Assembly: GCA_963801035.1 (NCBI GenBank)
Contig: CAWDDF010000003.1
Span: 806,001 to 870,000, forward strand
Source: JACCZX01 sp963801035
Lineage (GTDB): Bacteria; Pseudomonadota; Gammaproteobacteria; Burkholderiales; Burkholderiaceae_F
Reading direction: 5' to 3'
DNA length: 64,000 bases
Position numbers and translations under genes: made by a program
The notes under the pieces: generated by a model
Told to the model about the DNA's origin: nothing
The model's input: the letters and a program-made list of their open reading frames with translations, nothing else
Databases searched by the model: none
Shown here: positions 39,090-47,642 of the stretch, piece by piece
Numbering within the stretch: the first letter of the stretch is position 1
Layout: the number at the start of each line of letters is the position of its first letter

Positions 39090-39686
39090 ATGCTCAGCCC
39101 CGATCGAGTCATACAGCGCACCGCCTCAGTTGAGCAAAGGGTTGAAGCGATTCAAGCCGCGCTCGACGCGCGTGGAATGAACGCCACGGAGGGAGTCGAC
39201 GAGTTAGACCACCTCGCTCAGGAAGAGTGGATTCCAAAGAATGGGGCACGTGTCGTGGCGAGAGCGTGGGTTGATTCAGCGTTCCGCGCTCGCCTACTCG
39301 CGAACGGCCGCGAGGCAGTCGGCGAGCTTGGCCTCACGCTGCCAAAGCATCACCGACACCTCGTCGTATTGGAAAACACCGCGACTGTGCAAAACGTCAT
39401 TTGCTGCACCCTTTGTTCGTGCACGGCATTTACGATCATCGGGCTGCCACCCGATTGGTACAAGGACCTGGAATACCGGTCGCGAGTGGTACGTGAGTCG
39501 CGGACGGTGTTAAGGGAAATGGGACTCGACCTGTCACCGGAAGTAGAGATCCGCGTGTGGGACACGACGGCCGATACCCGTTACATGGTGCTGCCCATAC
39601 AGCCGAAGGAAACCATCGGCTGGCCGGAAGACAAGCTCGCCGAAGTCGTGACGCGCGATTCGATGATCGGCGTCGCGCGTCTTTAG
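39090..39686 (+). CDS. nthA: Nitrile hydratase alpha subunit
   Basis: A 198-residue metalloenzyme subunit that hydrates nitriles to amides. The metal claw is C106-T107-L108-C109-S110-C111. Thr after the first Cys is usual for cobalt enzymes, while iron enzymes have Ser. The rest of the protein (LPPDWYK, RSRVVRES, VWDTTADTRYMVLPIQP) is closest in feel to the iron-type Rhodococcus subunit. An extra Cys (C105) precedes the claw, and the usual aromatic pair after it is altered (CTAFTI). ATG at 39090 with an upstream GGAG. The beta gene follows 12 bases later. Confidence 0.93.
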   Translation: MLSPDRVIQRTASVEQRVEAIQAALDARGMNATEGVDELDHLAQEEWIPKNGARVVARAWVDSAFRARLLANGREAVGELGLTLPKHHRHLVVLENTATVQNVICCTLCSCTAFTIIGLPPDWYKDLEYRSRVVRESRTVLREMGLDLSPEVEIRVWDTTADTRYMVLPIQPKETIGWPEDKLAEVVTRDSMIGVARL

Positions 39687-39698
39687 TAGAGGCAGGTG

Positions 39699-40316
39699 AT
39701 GGACGGCATGCATGACATGGGTGGCAGGCAGGGCTTCGGTGCAGTTCGCTACACGCGGAACGCGCAGGCATTTCATGCCGATTGGGAAGTGCGCGCCAAT
39801 TCTCTTTATGCCTTCGCAGTGCGATGCGGCATCTTCAACATGGATGAATACCGTCACGCAATCGAGCGCATGGAGCCGCGACACTACCTAGCGGCCAGCT
39901 ATTACGAACGCTCGCTGACCAGCTTGGCGACACTATTGGTCGAGAAAGGCGTTGTGACTCGTGAAGAGCTGGAGCAGCGGACTCAGGGACACTTTCCCCT
40001 CGCAGCACCGAGCGCGCCAGGACGGACCAACGTCGGCGCGCGTGAGCGCTTTCAGCCCGGCGATCGCGTTCGCGTACGGACTGACTACGTGCCGGGCCAT
40101 ATACGAATGCCCGGCTACATCCGCGGCAAGACAGGTGTTGTCGTCAGCGAGTCGCCCGCCTATCCATTTCCCGACGCGCATGCACACGCCGTTGAGGCCG
40201 AGAACGAGCCTACGTACGACGTGCGTTTTCGCAGCGAGGACCTTTGGCCCAGTTCGACTGATCCCGCGCTGGTTCATGTCGGCGTGTTTCAGAGCTACCT
40301 CGAACGGGCGTTGTAG
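39699..40316 (+). CDS. nthB: Nitrile hydratase beta subunit
   Basis: A 205-residue partner of the alpha subunit. It begins MDGMHDMGGRQGFG, the conserved NHase beta N-terminus, which decides the ATG at 39699 over the GTG one codon earlier. The C-terminal SH3-like barrel has RFQPGDRVRVR and HIRMPGYIRGKTGVV, and the end is the family-typical VGVFQSYLERAL. Together with nthA it makes the alpha-beta enzyme. No amidase, regulator or activator gene of the usual kinds is next to it. Confidence 0.95.
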   Translation: MDGMHDMGGRQGFGAVRYTRNAQAFHADWEVRANSLYAFAVRCGIFNMDEYRHAIERMEPRHYLAASYYERSLTSLATLLVEKGVVTREELEQRTQGHFPLAAPSAPGRTNVGARERFQPGDRVRVRTDYVPGHIRMPGYIRGKTGVVVSESPAYPFPDAHAHAVEAENEPTYDVRFRSEDLWPSSTDPALVHVGVFQSYLERAL

Positions 40317-40526
40317 CGGGTCAGCCCACGACTATTTAATTCCGTCGTAACGCATCAAAGGTCGCATCGATGCACGGACGTCACGTGCGGCAGAGCGATT
40401 GCATCCATCCAAGCTGCAACACGCGGCGACTACATGCAGGCAAATATCGCGGCGACACTTGCCAACTACAAAAGGTAGGCACACAATCGCGCCTCGGCAC
40501 TACAGCTTGTGGTTCGAGATTAGCCG

Positions 40527-40829
40527 ATGCATGGAAACTTCGACTCGCATTTAGCCGCGTCCAGTGTTTTGGAGCGCGCACTCGCCGAGGTAAGAAAGCG
40601 GATACAAGCGCTCGACACGTTCGACCGCCTCAGTGAATCCATCGAGACGCTTGTCTGGACTGCGCATCTGAACCTGCGCCGATCCGAGGACCCATCGCTG
40701 CCACTCGGTGCGGCAGAAGCTCTGATACAGAACGCTGTCGGAGCGCTTGACGAGGCCGCGGCCACCATTGAGCGTCTAAAGCAAGAGCTCAAGCAAGCAG
40801 AGTCCCGTGTCGCTGAAGCGGTGCAGTGA
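40527..40829 (+). CDS. Unknown small helical protein, downstream of nitrile hydratase
   Basis: 100 residues, predicted nearly all helical, with a long amphipathic C-terminus (~70-100: AATIERLKQELKQAESRV) that could form a coiled coil. It has no known domain and no signal. Its stop overlaps the next gene's GTG in a GTGA tetramer, which supports both as real, coupled genes. It lies 210 bases after nthB, a gap with no other gene. It may belong to the nitrile hydratase operon, but a role in metal insertion is only a guess. Confidence 0.5.
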   Translation: MHGNFDSHLAASSVLERALAEVRKRIQALDTFDRLSESIETLVWTAHLNLRRSEDPSLPLGAAEALIQNAVGALDEAAATIERLKQELKQAESRVAEAVQ

Positions 40830-41356
40830 CACAGACGTCTGATCGCACGCGCTGGTACTCGGCGCGCAACACACCGCCGTTACATAGCGGCGTCTATGAG
40901 TTCCGCAGCACGCTGTCGCCGGAATTAACTTCGCTGGATTTCGATCAAGGTGAAGGCTGGGGAAAGTTCATGTGCATTGGCCCGAGAGTGATCTTTCAGC
41001 GCTATCGGCCACGATTGCTTGACAGCTGGCGCGGCAAAGCCCCGATATCCGACCAGGAAACGAATATGCGTGAAGATACTGAAAGGTCCGACGAATGGTT
41101 GTCGCTTTCACAAGCACCTGCCGATCTCGCTGACGGCTGGTACCGGATCGAACCGAACGATCGGTTCGGGCCGTACGCCGAGCATGTGCGTGGTCGCTGG
41201 CTGGTGATGCTAAAGACGGGTGAACGTTGCGAATTACCATGGTCTGCGCTCGACAAGTTTCGCTTCGCTGCGAACGCTTCACCGGCAGAACTCGCTTCAC
41301 CGAATATCGACGGCACTCGTGATCCCCATGAACTGACCGGCACGCGCAGTCGATGA
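40826..41356 (+). CDS. Unknown protein coupled to the upstream small helical protein
   Basis: 176 residues, GTG start overlapping the previous stop. It is rich in aromatic residues and looks like an all-beta or mixed fold (WYSARNTPPLHSGVYEF, DGWYRIEPNDRFGPY, GRWLVMLKTGERCELPW). It does not match the nitrile hydratase activator families known to me. No transmembrane segment. It may be part of an operon with nthAB. The 254 bases after it (41357-41610) hold no supported gene. Confidence 0.5.
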   Translation: MTQTSDRTRWYSARNTPPLHSGVYEFRSTLSPELTSLDFDQGEGWGKFMCIGPRVIFQRYRPRLLDSWRGKAPISDQETNMREDTERSDEWLSLSQAPADLADGWYRIEPNDRFGPYAEHVRGRWLVMLKTGERCELPWSALDKFRFAANASPAELASPNIDGTRDPHELTGTRSR

Positions 41357-41610
41357 TCGCGACAGCGAAGCCGATCGGACGCGGCGTCGCCGGCTAGACC
41401 GGAGCCTTGCCCTTCCCCTTTTTTGAATCAGCTGCCCGTGCAGTGTTGGTCGCTACAGGCGGCCGAATTCGCTGGCGGGCGGCTCGGATAAGAGCGACGG
41501 CTTCCCGACCGCGGCCCGCTCGTTCTCGGGCCTAGACGGTTCGGCCCCGCAGGCCTGCGATTCGTCACCTTGCCGACCGCCGAGCACACGGCGCCGCCTA
41601 CGATGGCGGC

Positions 41611-42735
41611 ATGTCAGCATCCGCTTCGCCTTTGATCGAGCGTGCCGAGACGGGTCGAGGTGACGCGCGCCTCTGGTTCGGCTACGCGAGCCTCGGCGTG
41701 CTCTGCTGGGTGCTCTATGCGGTTGCCGGCACTGACTGGGTGCGCGGCTCGTGGCGACTTTGGGAATCGGCCTACGAGGCGACCTGGAACCTGGGGCCGC
41801 CGATACTGCTCGGCACCGTGGCGCTGCCTTGGGTGCGTTGGCTGCAGCGGCGCGAGAGGACGCCTGCCGCGCGCCTCGGCGCGCACATCCTGGGCGCTCT
41901 TGCCTTCGCCGCGCTCTGGCAGTTGCTTGACTTCGCGCTGTCGAGCTGGTTCTTCGGCCACGACCATGCCGTGGCGACTTTCGAGCAGCGCATCCTCTGG
42001 CGCAGCGCGTGGGCGGTCTTCATCTACACCGCTCTGGTGTCAGGCTTCGGCGGCGCTCTGCATGCGCGACGTGCGCATCGCGCCGCGCTGGCGAGTGCCC
42101 AAGCGGAGGCGGCGCTGGTGCAGGCTGAACTGGCCGCGATCAGCGGAAAGCTCAATCCGCACTTCCTCTTCAACACCCTTAACTCGATCATCTTCCTGAC
42201 GCGGAAGGATGCGGGCGCGGCAGAGAGCGCCCTGCTGAGCTTTGCGCGCATGCTGCGCTACCTGCTCGACTCGAACCGCGGTACTGCTGACCGCGTGCCG
42301 CTGCGCGAGGAGCTCGACTTCGTGCGTGACTACCTCGACCTCGAGACTCTGCGTCTCGGCACAAGGCTGGCGGTCGCGTGGCGCATCGACGACGCTGCGC
42401 TTGACGTGGGCATCCCGCCGCTCACTCTGCAGCCGCTGGTCGAGAACGCGATCGTTCACGGCATCGCGCCGCGCGCCGAGCCAGGGACAGTGCAGATCGA
42501 GGCTGAGCGGCCAAGCGTCGGCGCAGACCTGGTGCTGCGCGTGCGCGACGACGGCCCGGGCTGCGTCTGGCCACCTGCACCAGCGACGGGGCGCGCGGAC
42601 GGCATCGGCCTCGGCACGCTGCGCCGGCGCTTCGAGCTCGACTATGGCGGCCGCGCTCGGGTGCACATCCGCTCTGCGCCGGGTCAAGGCTTCTGCGTCG
42701 AGATTGTCATTCCCGCAAACGAACAGGAATCATGA
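41611..42735 (+). CDS. LytS-type membrane sensor histidine kinase
   Basis: 374 residues: four hydrophobic segments in the first ~150 (near 25-40, 60-75, 90-118, 130-148) form the membrane sensor. Then comes a cytoplasmic helix and the His_kinase domain with the phospho-accepting H184 in LNPHFLFNTLNSI. The ATPase part has LVENAIVHGI (N box), DDGPGC (G1) and GIGLGTLRRR (G2). It is the sensor half of a LytS/LytTR two-component system. Its stop overlaps the response regulator start in ATGA (42732-42735). Confidence 0.92.
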   Translation: MSASASPLIERAETGRGDARLWFGYASLGVLCWVLYAVAGTDWVRGSWRLWESAYEATWNLGPPILLGTVALPWVRWLQRRERTPAARLGAHILGALAFAALWQLLDFALSSWFFGHDHAVATFEQRILWRSAWAVFIYTALVSGFGGALHARRAHRAALASAQAEAALVQAELAAISGKLNPHFLFNTLNSIIFLTRKDAGAAESALLSFARMLRYLLDSNRGTADRVPLREELDFVRDYLDLETLRLGTRLAVAWRIDDAALDVGIPPLTLQPLVENAIVHGIAPRAEPGTVQIEAERPSVGADLVLRVRDDGPGCVWPPAPATGRADGIGLGTLRRRFELDYGGRARVHIRSAPGQGFCVEIVIPANEQES

Positions 42736-43487
42736 AGCGATACACCATTTTGATAGCTGAAGACGAACCGCTCGCGAGCGAGGGCCTCGCCGCCTGGGTG
42801 CGCGAACTGCCGGAGCTCGAGCTGATCGGCATCCGCGCCGACGGCCCGAGCACGCTGCACGCGCTGCGCGAGCTCGAGCCCGAGCTGGTGCTGATGGACA
42901 TTCAAATGCCGGGGATGAGCGGGCTGCAGGTGCTGCGCGCCCTCGCCGGCGAGCCCGGGCGAACTGAGCCGGCGGTGATCTTCACTACCGCATACGACGA
43001 GCACGCCGTTGCCGCCTTCGAGCTCCACGCCGTCGATTATCTGCTGAAGCCGTTCTCACAGGAGCGCTTCATCGAGGCGGTGCGCCACGCACTACAGACA
43101 GTCGGCGCGCCGGGACCCGCGCTGCCAGCGCTCGCGGCGGCCGCGCACGGTGAGGTCGAGCTGTTGACGCGGGTGCTCGTGCGCGACGCCGGCAAGATTT
43201 TCCCGCTGCTGGTCGAGGCGATCGAGTGCTTGCGCTCCGACACCAAGTACACCGCCATCGTCAGCCGGGGACGCAGTTACCTGGTGCGCCTGCCGCTCGC
43301 GGCCTTCGAGAAGCGGCTAAGCCCAGATCGCTTTCTCAAAATCAATCGTGGCTGCATCGTCAATCTCGACTTCGTCGTCGCCATGGTCCCGGCCGACAAC
43401 TCGCAGCTCAACGTGCAGATGAAGGATGGGACGTGCTTCACCGCGAGCCGCGAAGTCTCGCGTCAACTTAGGGCAGATTCGCTATGA
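42732..43487 (+). CDS. LytTR family response regulator
   Basis: 251 residues. The receiver domain (1-~120) has acidic E10-D11, the phospho-acceptor D56 (LVLMDIQMPGMSG), and the conserved T and K (FTTAYDEHA, YLLKPFS). The LytTR DNA-binding domain (~145-250) has SDTKYTAIVSRGRSYLVR and FLKINRGCIVNLDFV. It is coupled to the kinase upstream and to the DUF2807 gene downstream by ATGA overlaps, so all three make one translational unit. The likely output is control of an envelope or stress gene set; targets are not visible. Confidence 0.93.
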   Translation: MKRYTILIAEDEPLASEGLAAWVRELPELELIGIRADGPSTLHALRELEPELVLMDIQMPGMSGLQVLRALAGEPGRTEPAVIFTTAYDEHAVAAFELHAVDYLLKPFSQERFIEAVRHALQTVGAPGPALPALAAAAHGEVELLTRVLVRDAGKIFPLLVEAIECLRSDTKYTAIVSRGRSYLVRLPLAAFEKRLSPDRFLKINRGCIVNLDFVVAMVPADNSQLNVQMKDGTCFTASREVSRQLRADSL

Positions 43488-44200
43488 AGAAGATCTTTTG
43501 CGGCGCGTTGCTGCTGTTCGCCTGCTTGTCGGCGCCTTCGTGGGCGCAACGCGCACAGCTGCAGGTCATTCCGACCGAGCCGTTCGACGCAATTGAGATT
43601 TCCGGTTCGGCCGACGTGCGCTTCACGCAGGGTCCGACTGACCAGGTGATGATGCGCGGCGGCGACGACGCTCTGCGCGACAAGGTGTTCGAGGTTCGCG
43701 ACAGGAAGCTGCGAATCGGTTTGTCCGGCGCGTGGCGATTCTGGGACGCGGACAAGATGCGGATCGAGGTGCAGGCGCGCGATCTGACGCGGGTCACGAT
43801 CTCAGGTGCCGGCGAATTCCGCGCGCCGGACGCGGTCCGCGTCGGACAACTCGCGGTCCTCATCTCAGGCTCGGGCTCGGCGCGCTTCGACCAGTTAAAC
43901 GCCGAGACGCTTACCTTCCAGATCGCTGGTGCGGGCGACGGCCACGTAACAGGCTCGACCAAGGACCTGACCCTGAAGATCTCAGGCCACGGCGAGTTTC
44001 GCGGCGAAGACCTGCGCACCGAGCGCGGCGACATCGCAGTGAGCGGCGTCGGCGAGGCCCGCGTCTGGGCGGTGCAGGACCTTCGCATCGCCGTTAGCGG
44101 GGCGGCCCAGATCGACTACTGGGGCACGCCGACCGTCAAGCGCAGCGTCTCTGGCGCGGCGAGAATCAACGAGCGCGGTGCGAAGCCAGCGGCGCGCTAA
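43484..44200 (+). CDS. DUF2807 secreted beta-helix protein
   Basis: 238 residues. A signal peptide (KIFCGALLLFACLSAPSWAQ) precedes a domain of repeating beta-strand units with the GIN/DUF2807 pattern: repeated I-SGSA-, ISGAGEF, ISGSGSA and SGVGEARV motifs about every 19-21 residues. Proteins of this family are periplasmic or surface beta helices. It is translationally coupled to the LytTR regulator (ATGA 43484-43487), so it probably acts in the same envelope-signalling system. Confidence 0.85.
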   Translation: MKKIFCGALLLFACLSAPSWAQRAQLQVIPTEPFDAIEISGSADVRFTQGPTDQVMMRGGDDALRDKVFEVRDRKLRIGLSGAWRFWDADKMRIEVQARDLTRVTISGAGEFRAPDAVRVGQLAVLISGSGSARFDQLNAETLTFQIAGAGDGHVTGSTKDLTLKISGHGEFRGEDLRTERGDIAVSGVGEARVWAVQDLRIAVSGAAQIDYWGTPTVKRSVSGAARINERGAKPAAR

Positions 44201-44380
44201 CGCGCCGACAACCCTGCGGGGCGCGTAATCGCATGTCGATAGCTCGCGGCCAATTGCAGACCTTGGCAGGGACCGTCAAACTTCACCGAGAGGCGGTCTA
44301 GCGCGACGAGGTTAACCTAATCTGTTCCGGACATAAACGCAGTCCGCACAGAACGGCGGGAGAATAAAAGGAGGTTCCGC

Positions 44381-45261
44381 GTGATCTTGATCGTTGGCGG
44401 AAGCGGAACTTTAGGTCGACTCGTTGCGCGCGATCTGCTAGCGGCCGGAGAACCAGTGCGCGTGATGACCCGCTATCCGGAGTCGGCCTCGGCATTGCGC
44501 GACGCTGGACAGAGATCGTCGGTGGCGATCTGACAAAGCGGTCACTTAGCCAGGCATGCGCTGGGGTTGAGCGCGTCGTAGCTGCGGCGCACTCGCTTCT
44601 GGGCCGCGGACGCTATGCCTCAACGAAGGTCGATCTTCAAGGGCACTGCGAGCTCATTGATGTCGCAAGCAGCAAGGGCGTGCGCCACTTTGTTTATACG
44701 TCGGCGTATTTCAGCGATCCTGCTTTTGAGGTGATTCCATTCGTACGAATCAAGCAGCAGGTTGAGCAGCACTTGCGAGCGAGCGGACTAAGCCACACCA
44801 TCCTGCGGCCAACCGCGTTCATGGACTTTCATGCGCATGTCTTGCTTGGCAAGCCGGTCATCGAGGGCAAGAAAGTCGTTATCTTCGGACGCGGTGAGCG
44901 ACCGCGAAACTTCGTTGCCGCCAGCGACGTTGCTCGGTTCGCTGTGCGTTCGCTAAAAGAAGAATCGCTGGCAGGTCAGGCGATCGACATCGGAGGGCCC
45001 GAGAATCTGTCCAACCTGGAAGTGGTTCGGATTTATGAAGCGGCCTCAGCGCGCACGGCGAAGGTGATTAGAGTGCCCGCCAGCGTACCGAAGCTACTAT
45101 CACGCCTCGCTCGGCCGCTGCATTCCGGCGGCGCCCAAATGTTGCAATTTGCGGCGCTGGCGGAGACAGCTGATCAACGTTTTGATGCTCGAGGTTTTGA
45201 GCAACGATTTTCAACTCGCATGACCCGGTTGGAAGACTGGGTGCGGCTGCACGCGATGTAG
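44381..45261 (+). CDS. NmrA/SDR-family NAD(P)-binding protein, one frameshift
   Basis: The atypical short-chain reductase starts at GTG 44381 with a strong AAGGAGG site (44368-44374) and reads ILIVGGSGTLGRLVARDLL, the Rossmann GxxGxxG loop. The frame breaks near 44508-44512, after SALRDAG. The second frame continues EIVGGDLTKRSLSQACAGVERVV, then FVYTSAYFSD and the C-terminal part to 45261. Here the break corresponds to a missing base (or two extra), unlike the other single lesions. The mended length is about 293 residues. The family includes redox sensors and quinone or UDP-sugar enzymes; the substrate is unknown. Confidence 0.8.
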
Positions 45262-45358
45262 CTGTCAATTGGCGGTCACCATAGAGTGGTTCAAGCTTGA
45301 TCGAAAGCGGCGATTCCTTTCTTTCATATTGTCTTGGTCGAGTCCCGATGGGAGAGAC

Positions 45359-45910
45359 GTGGGTATAGGCAGAGGGAAGCTCTTTTTTGTGTGCGGGAAG
45401 ATGGCGGCCGGCAAATCGACCCTGATGAAGGAGCTTGCCGCCCAAGAAGACGCAGTGCTGTTAGCACAGGACGAACTCTTGGTCACTCTCTTCCCTGACG
45501 AAATTGTTGACCTCGCCACGTTCGTGAAGTGCTCGACCCGGGTTCAGGCCGCACTCGCCCCGCACATCTGTTCGCTTCTTTCCAAGGGGGGTGTCCGTTG
45601 TCTTGGATTTTCCGGCAAACACAAGAGCGCAACGCGCCTGGTTCCGTCAGCTGTTTGAACGAGCTGAGTGCGAGCACGAGCTTCACTTGATCGTCGCATC
45701 GGACGATCTGTGCAAACGCCAACTTAAGCAGGGAGTGAACAGCGAGGGCTTCCGGTAGGCACAAAATGGACAACGGACAGCCGACTTCGAGGAAGTCACA
45801 GACACTAAGCATTCGCTGCCTCGCGGGCGCCGGCAACGTTCGTCGGAGCAACCGAAAAAATTGGCCGTAGGAAGCATACGGGCTCGTGAGGGTTCGCCGG
45901 CGATCCTTAG
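45359..45910 (+). pseudogene. Decayed P-loop kinase-like ATPase
   Basis: An AAA_33-type small P-loop protein with GKLFFVCGKMAAGKSTLMKEL at its N-terminus. The frame is broken first in a run of six G at 45586-45591 (one extra G restores ...SKGVSVVLDFPANTRAQRAWF), and again near 45750 and 45775, where LPVGTKWTT and TADFEEVT are in different frames. At least three lesions. The family phosphorylates small molecules; this copy should be inactive unless the sequence is faulty. Confidence 0.65.
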
Positions 45911-46241
45911 CAGTAACGCTCTCTTGTCGGCTTGTACTGACTCGGCTACAGTGACGATGGGTGCTGCATAACAGTTACTGCAGCAGGTTCACGCGAAGGC
46001 CGGGCCGCCTCGCGGTTTACGAGCGTGGACCGATGCCCCTTTTTCCCGCCAAGTTACTTACCAACGTCCCTGTCGCGACGGCGCGAGCTTGCGGCAACCG
46101 TATTGAAGCGGTCTTCGCGTTTCTCGGGGATTCAATCGTCACCGGTCTCAGGCTAGCTCCTACGGCGCTAGCGATGACTCTGCGCGAGTACTTCTCTTTA
46201 CTCGATCGGCATTCGTCGATCACTTCGATGAGGATAACGTC
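45911..46241. other. Gap without a confident gene
   Basis: 331 bases. A 94-codon open frame (45961-46245) ends in an ATGA overlap with the next gene, but its sequence has no domain and no good ribosome site; it is left unassigned. A promoter for 46242 is presumed. Confidence 0.35.
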
Positions 46242-46715
46242 ATGACAAGGACTCATTGTCCACTCTGCAAGGCGGTAGTCGAACCCGAGGTACTAAACGA
46301 AATCAACGGCGAGGAAGGCAGGCTTGCGGTCAGCGTGTACGGGATGCCGGTTCTTCATTGCAGCAACGGGCACCGGTTTTTTTCGCACCCTGACTTTCCA
46401 CTCATGCTGCTCGACTGGCTGGAGCAGAGTGGAAAGAAATTGCCGGTTAGTGCAACGAAGGGCACGCTTATCAAGAAGCACGTCTGCGCCGAGTGTGGGG
46501 ATCTATTGAGCGGACCGGACGATCAACGGCACTCATTCCGGCTTCCGGTCGATTTACCTGAAACATCGCCGTTTGAGATCGAGCTGACAATGCCGGTGCA
46601 CCGCTGTCCTCGCTGCCGCAAGGAGCAGATGCACTCGATGAAGGAGGTGCGCAACCACGCCCCCGCCGCTCTGGCACACGCATTCAAGTCCGCTCAGATA
46701 ACCGCCGGCCGGTGA
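46242..46715 (+). CDS. Zinc-ribbon protein of unknown function
   Basis: 157 residues with three CxxC pairs: HCPLCKAVV (N-terminus), HVCAECGDLL (middle), and HRCPRCRKEQMHS (C-terminal), plus single Cys/His near HCSNGHRFF. This suggests two zinc ribbons. No membrane or signal segment. ATG at 46242 with GAGGAT upstream. It may bind nucleic acid or a protein; no family could be named with confidence. Confidence 0.6.
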   Translation: MTRTHCPLCKAVVEPEVLNEINGEEGRLAVSVYGMPVLHCSNGHRFFSHPDFPLMLLDWLEQSGKKLPVSATKGTLIKKHVCAECGDLLSGPDDQRHSFRLPVDLPETSPFEIELTMPVHRCPRCRKEQMHSMKEVRNHAPAALAHAFKSAQITAGR

Positions 46716-46763
46716 ACAATAGGTTTGTGTCTTAGCTTGACCGGCCCCGCGCGCGCAGGACAA

Positions 46764-47597
46764 CTAGGCTTTTTTGCGAGCCAAAAGTTCGATTGGGTTT
46801 ACTTGGGCGTTCGCTAAGGCGCGCGACATGTTTGCCATGGCCTCGTTCGCGTTATCGCCGTGAATGAGCATGACAGCTCGATGCGGCGGCTTACCTCCGC
46901 TTGCGACTATCGCACGCGCGCGAGCGCCTGAAGCGAGAGCTTCGTCAAGCGTGCTGCGCATTTGAATGACGTCAAACCCCGCCTGCTCGAGGCCTTGCCG
47001 CGTCTCTTCCGGTGTCGATAGAAAGCTGGTAAGCGCGCTGCTCGCCCACGGGGTGGGATAGTCCAACTCGCCACGTTCGCCCTTCGCGATTTCCGAGAGT
47101 ACAAGCCATGCGCCGGGCTTCAGCACTCGATGTGTCTCTCGATACAAGGCTGCCTTATCGGCAATGTTCATCGAAACGTTCATCGAATACGCGCCATCGA
47201 AGCTGGCATCGGCAAACGGCATTGCCAGAGCATCGCCGACCTCGAACGCGACCCGGTCGTCGAGTCGGAGCATGCGGGTCAGTTGGCGTGCAACCTCGCA
47301 GAACTCTGGGGTCAGATCGATTCCGGTTACTCGGCATCCAAAGTGATTCGCGAAGTAGCGCGCGGGCCCGCCGATTCCGCTTCCAATGTCCAGCAGATGG
47401 TCCGCCGCATCGGCTCTAACCAAGCCGGCAACTTCGACAGTTGCCTCCAGGCCGCGACCGTGGAATTGATCGTATGGCGCCAGCGCTTCCATGGTCGGAT
47501 GATTCGGATCGACCCCGTCGTCCGTGAGCGCGGCACTAAGACGAGTCAGGAGCTGGCCGTGACTGTAGTGAGCGGCGATGTCGGTGTTGGTGTTCAT
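46764..47597 (-). CDS. Class I SAM-dependent methyltransferase (sarcosine/dimethylglycine methyltransferase-like)
   Basis: 277 residues. The Rossmann-type SAM domain is at ~65-180 with DHLLDIGSGIGGPARYFA (motif I), VTGIDLTPEFCEVARQL and FDGAYSMNVSMNI. The pattern GSGIGGPARYF is common to the branch that includes glycine/sarcosine N-methyltransferases and tocopherol-type enzymes. The last ~90 residues form the cap. It lies 45 bases from the homospermidine synthase gene on the same strand and may be co-transcribed with it. The substrate is unknown; betaine-type osmolyte synthesis is one possibility. Confidence 0.7.
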   Translation of the reverse strand: MNTNTDIAAHYSHGQLLTRLSAALTDDGVDPNHPTMEALAPYDQFHGRGLEATVEVAGLVRADAADHLLDIGSGIGGPARYFANHFGCRVTGIDLTPEFCEVARQLTRMLRLDDRVAFEVGDALAMPFADASFDGAYSMNVSMNIADKAALYRETHRVLKPGAWLVLSEIAKGERGELDYPTPWASSALTSFLSTPEETRQGLEQAGFDVIQMRSTLDEALASGARARAIVASGGKPPHRAVMLIHGDNANEAMANMSRALANAQVNPIELLARKKA

Positions 47598-47642
47598 GCG
47601 GTCGCTGGGTTGAAGACAGAGTCGTGCTGCGTTACTGCAGCG

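Noticed and set aside
45961..46245. 94-residue gene overlapping the zinc-ribbon gene by ATGA
   Set aside because: No domain, no ribosome site and atypical composition; the overlap alone is not enough.
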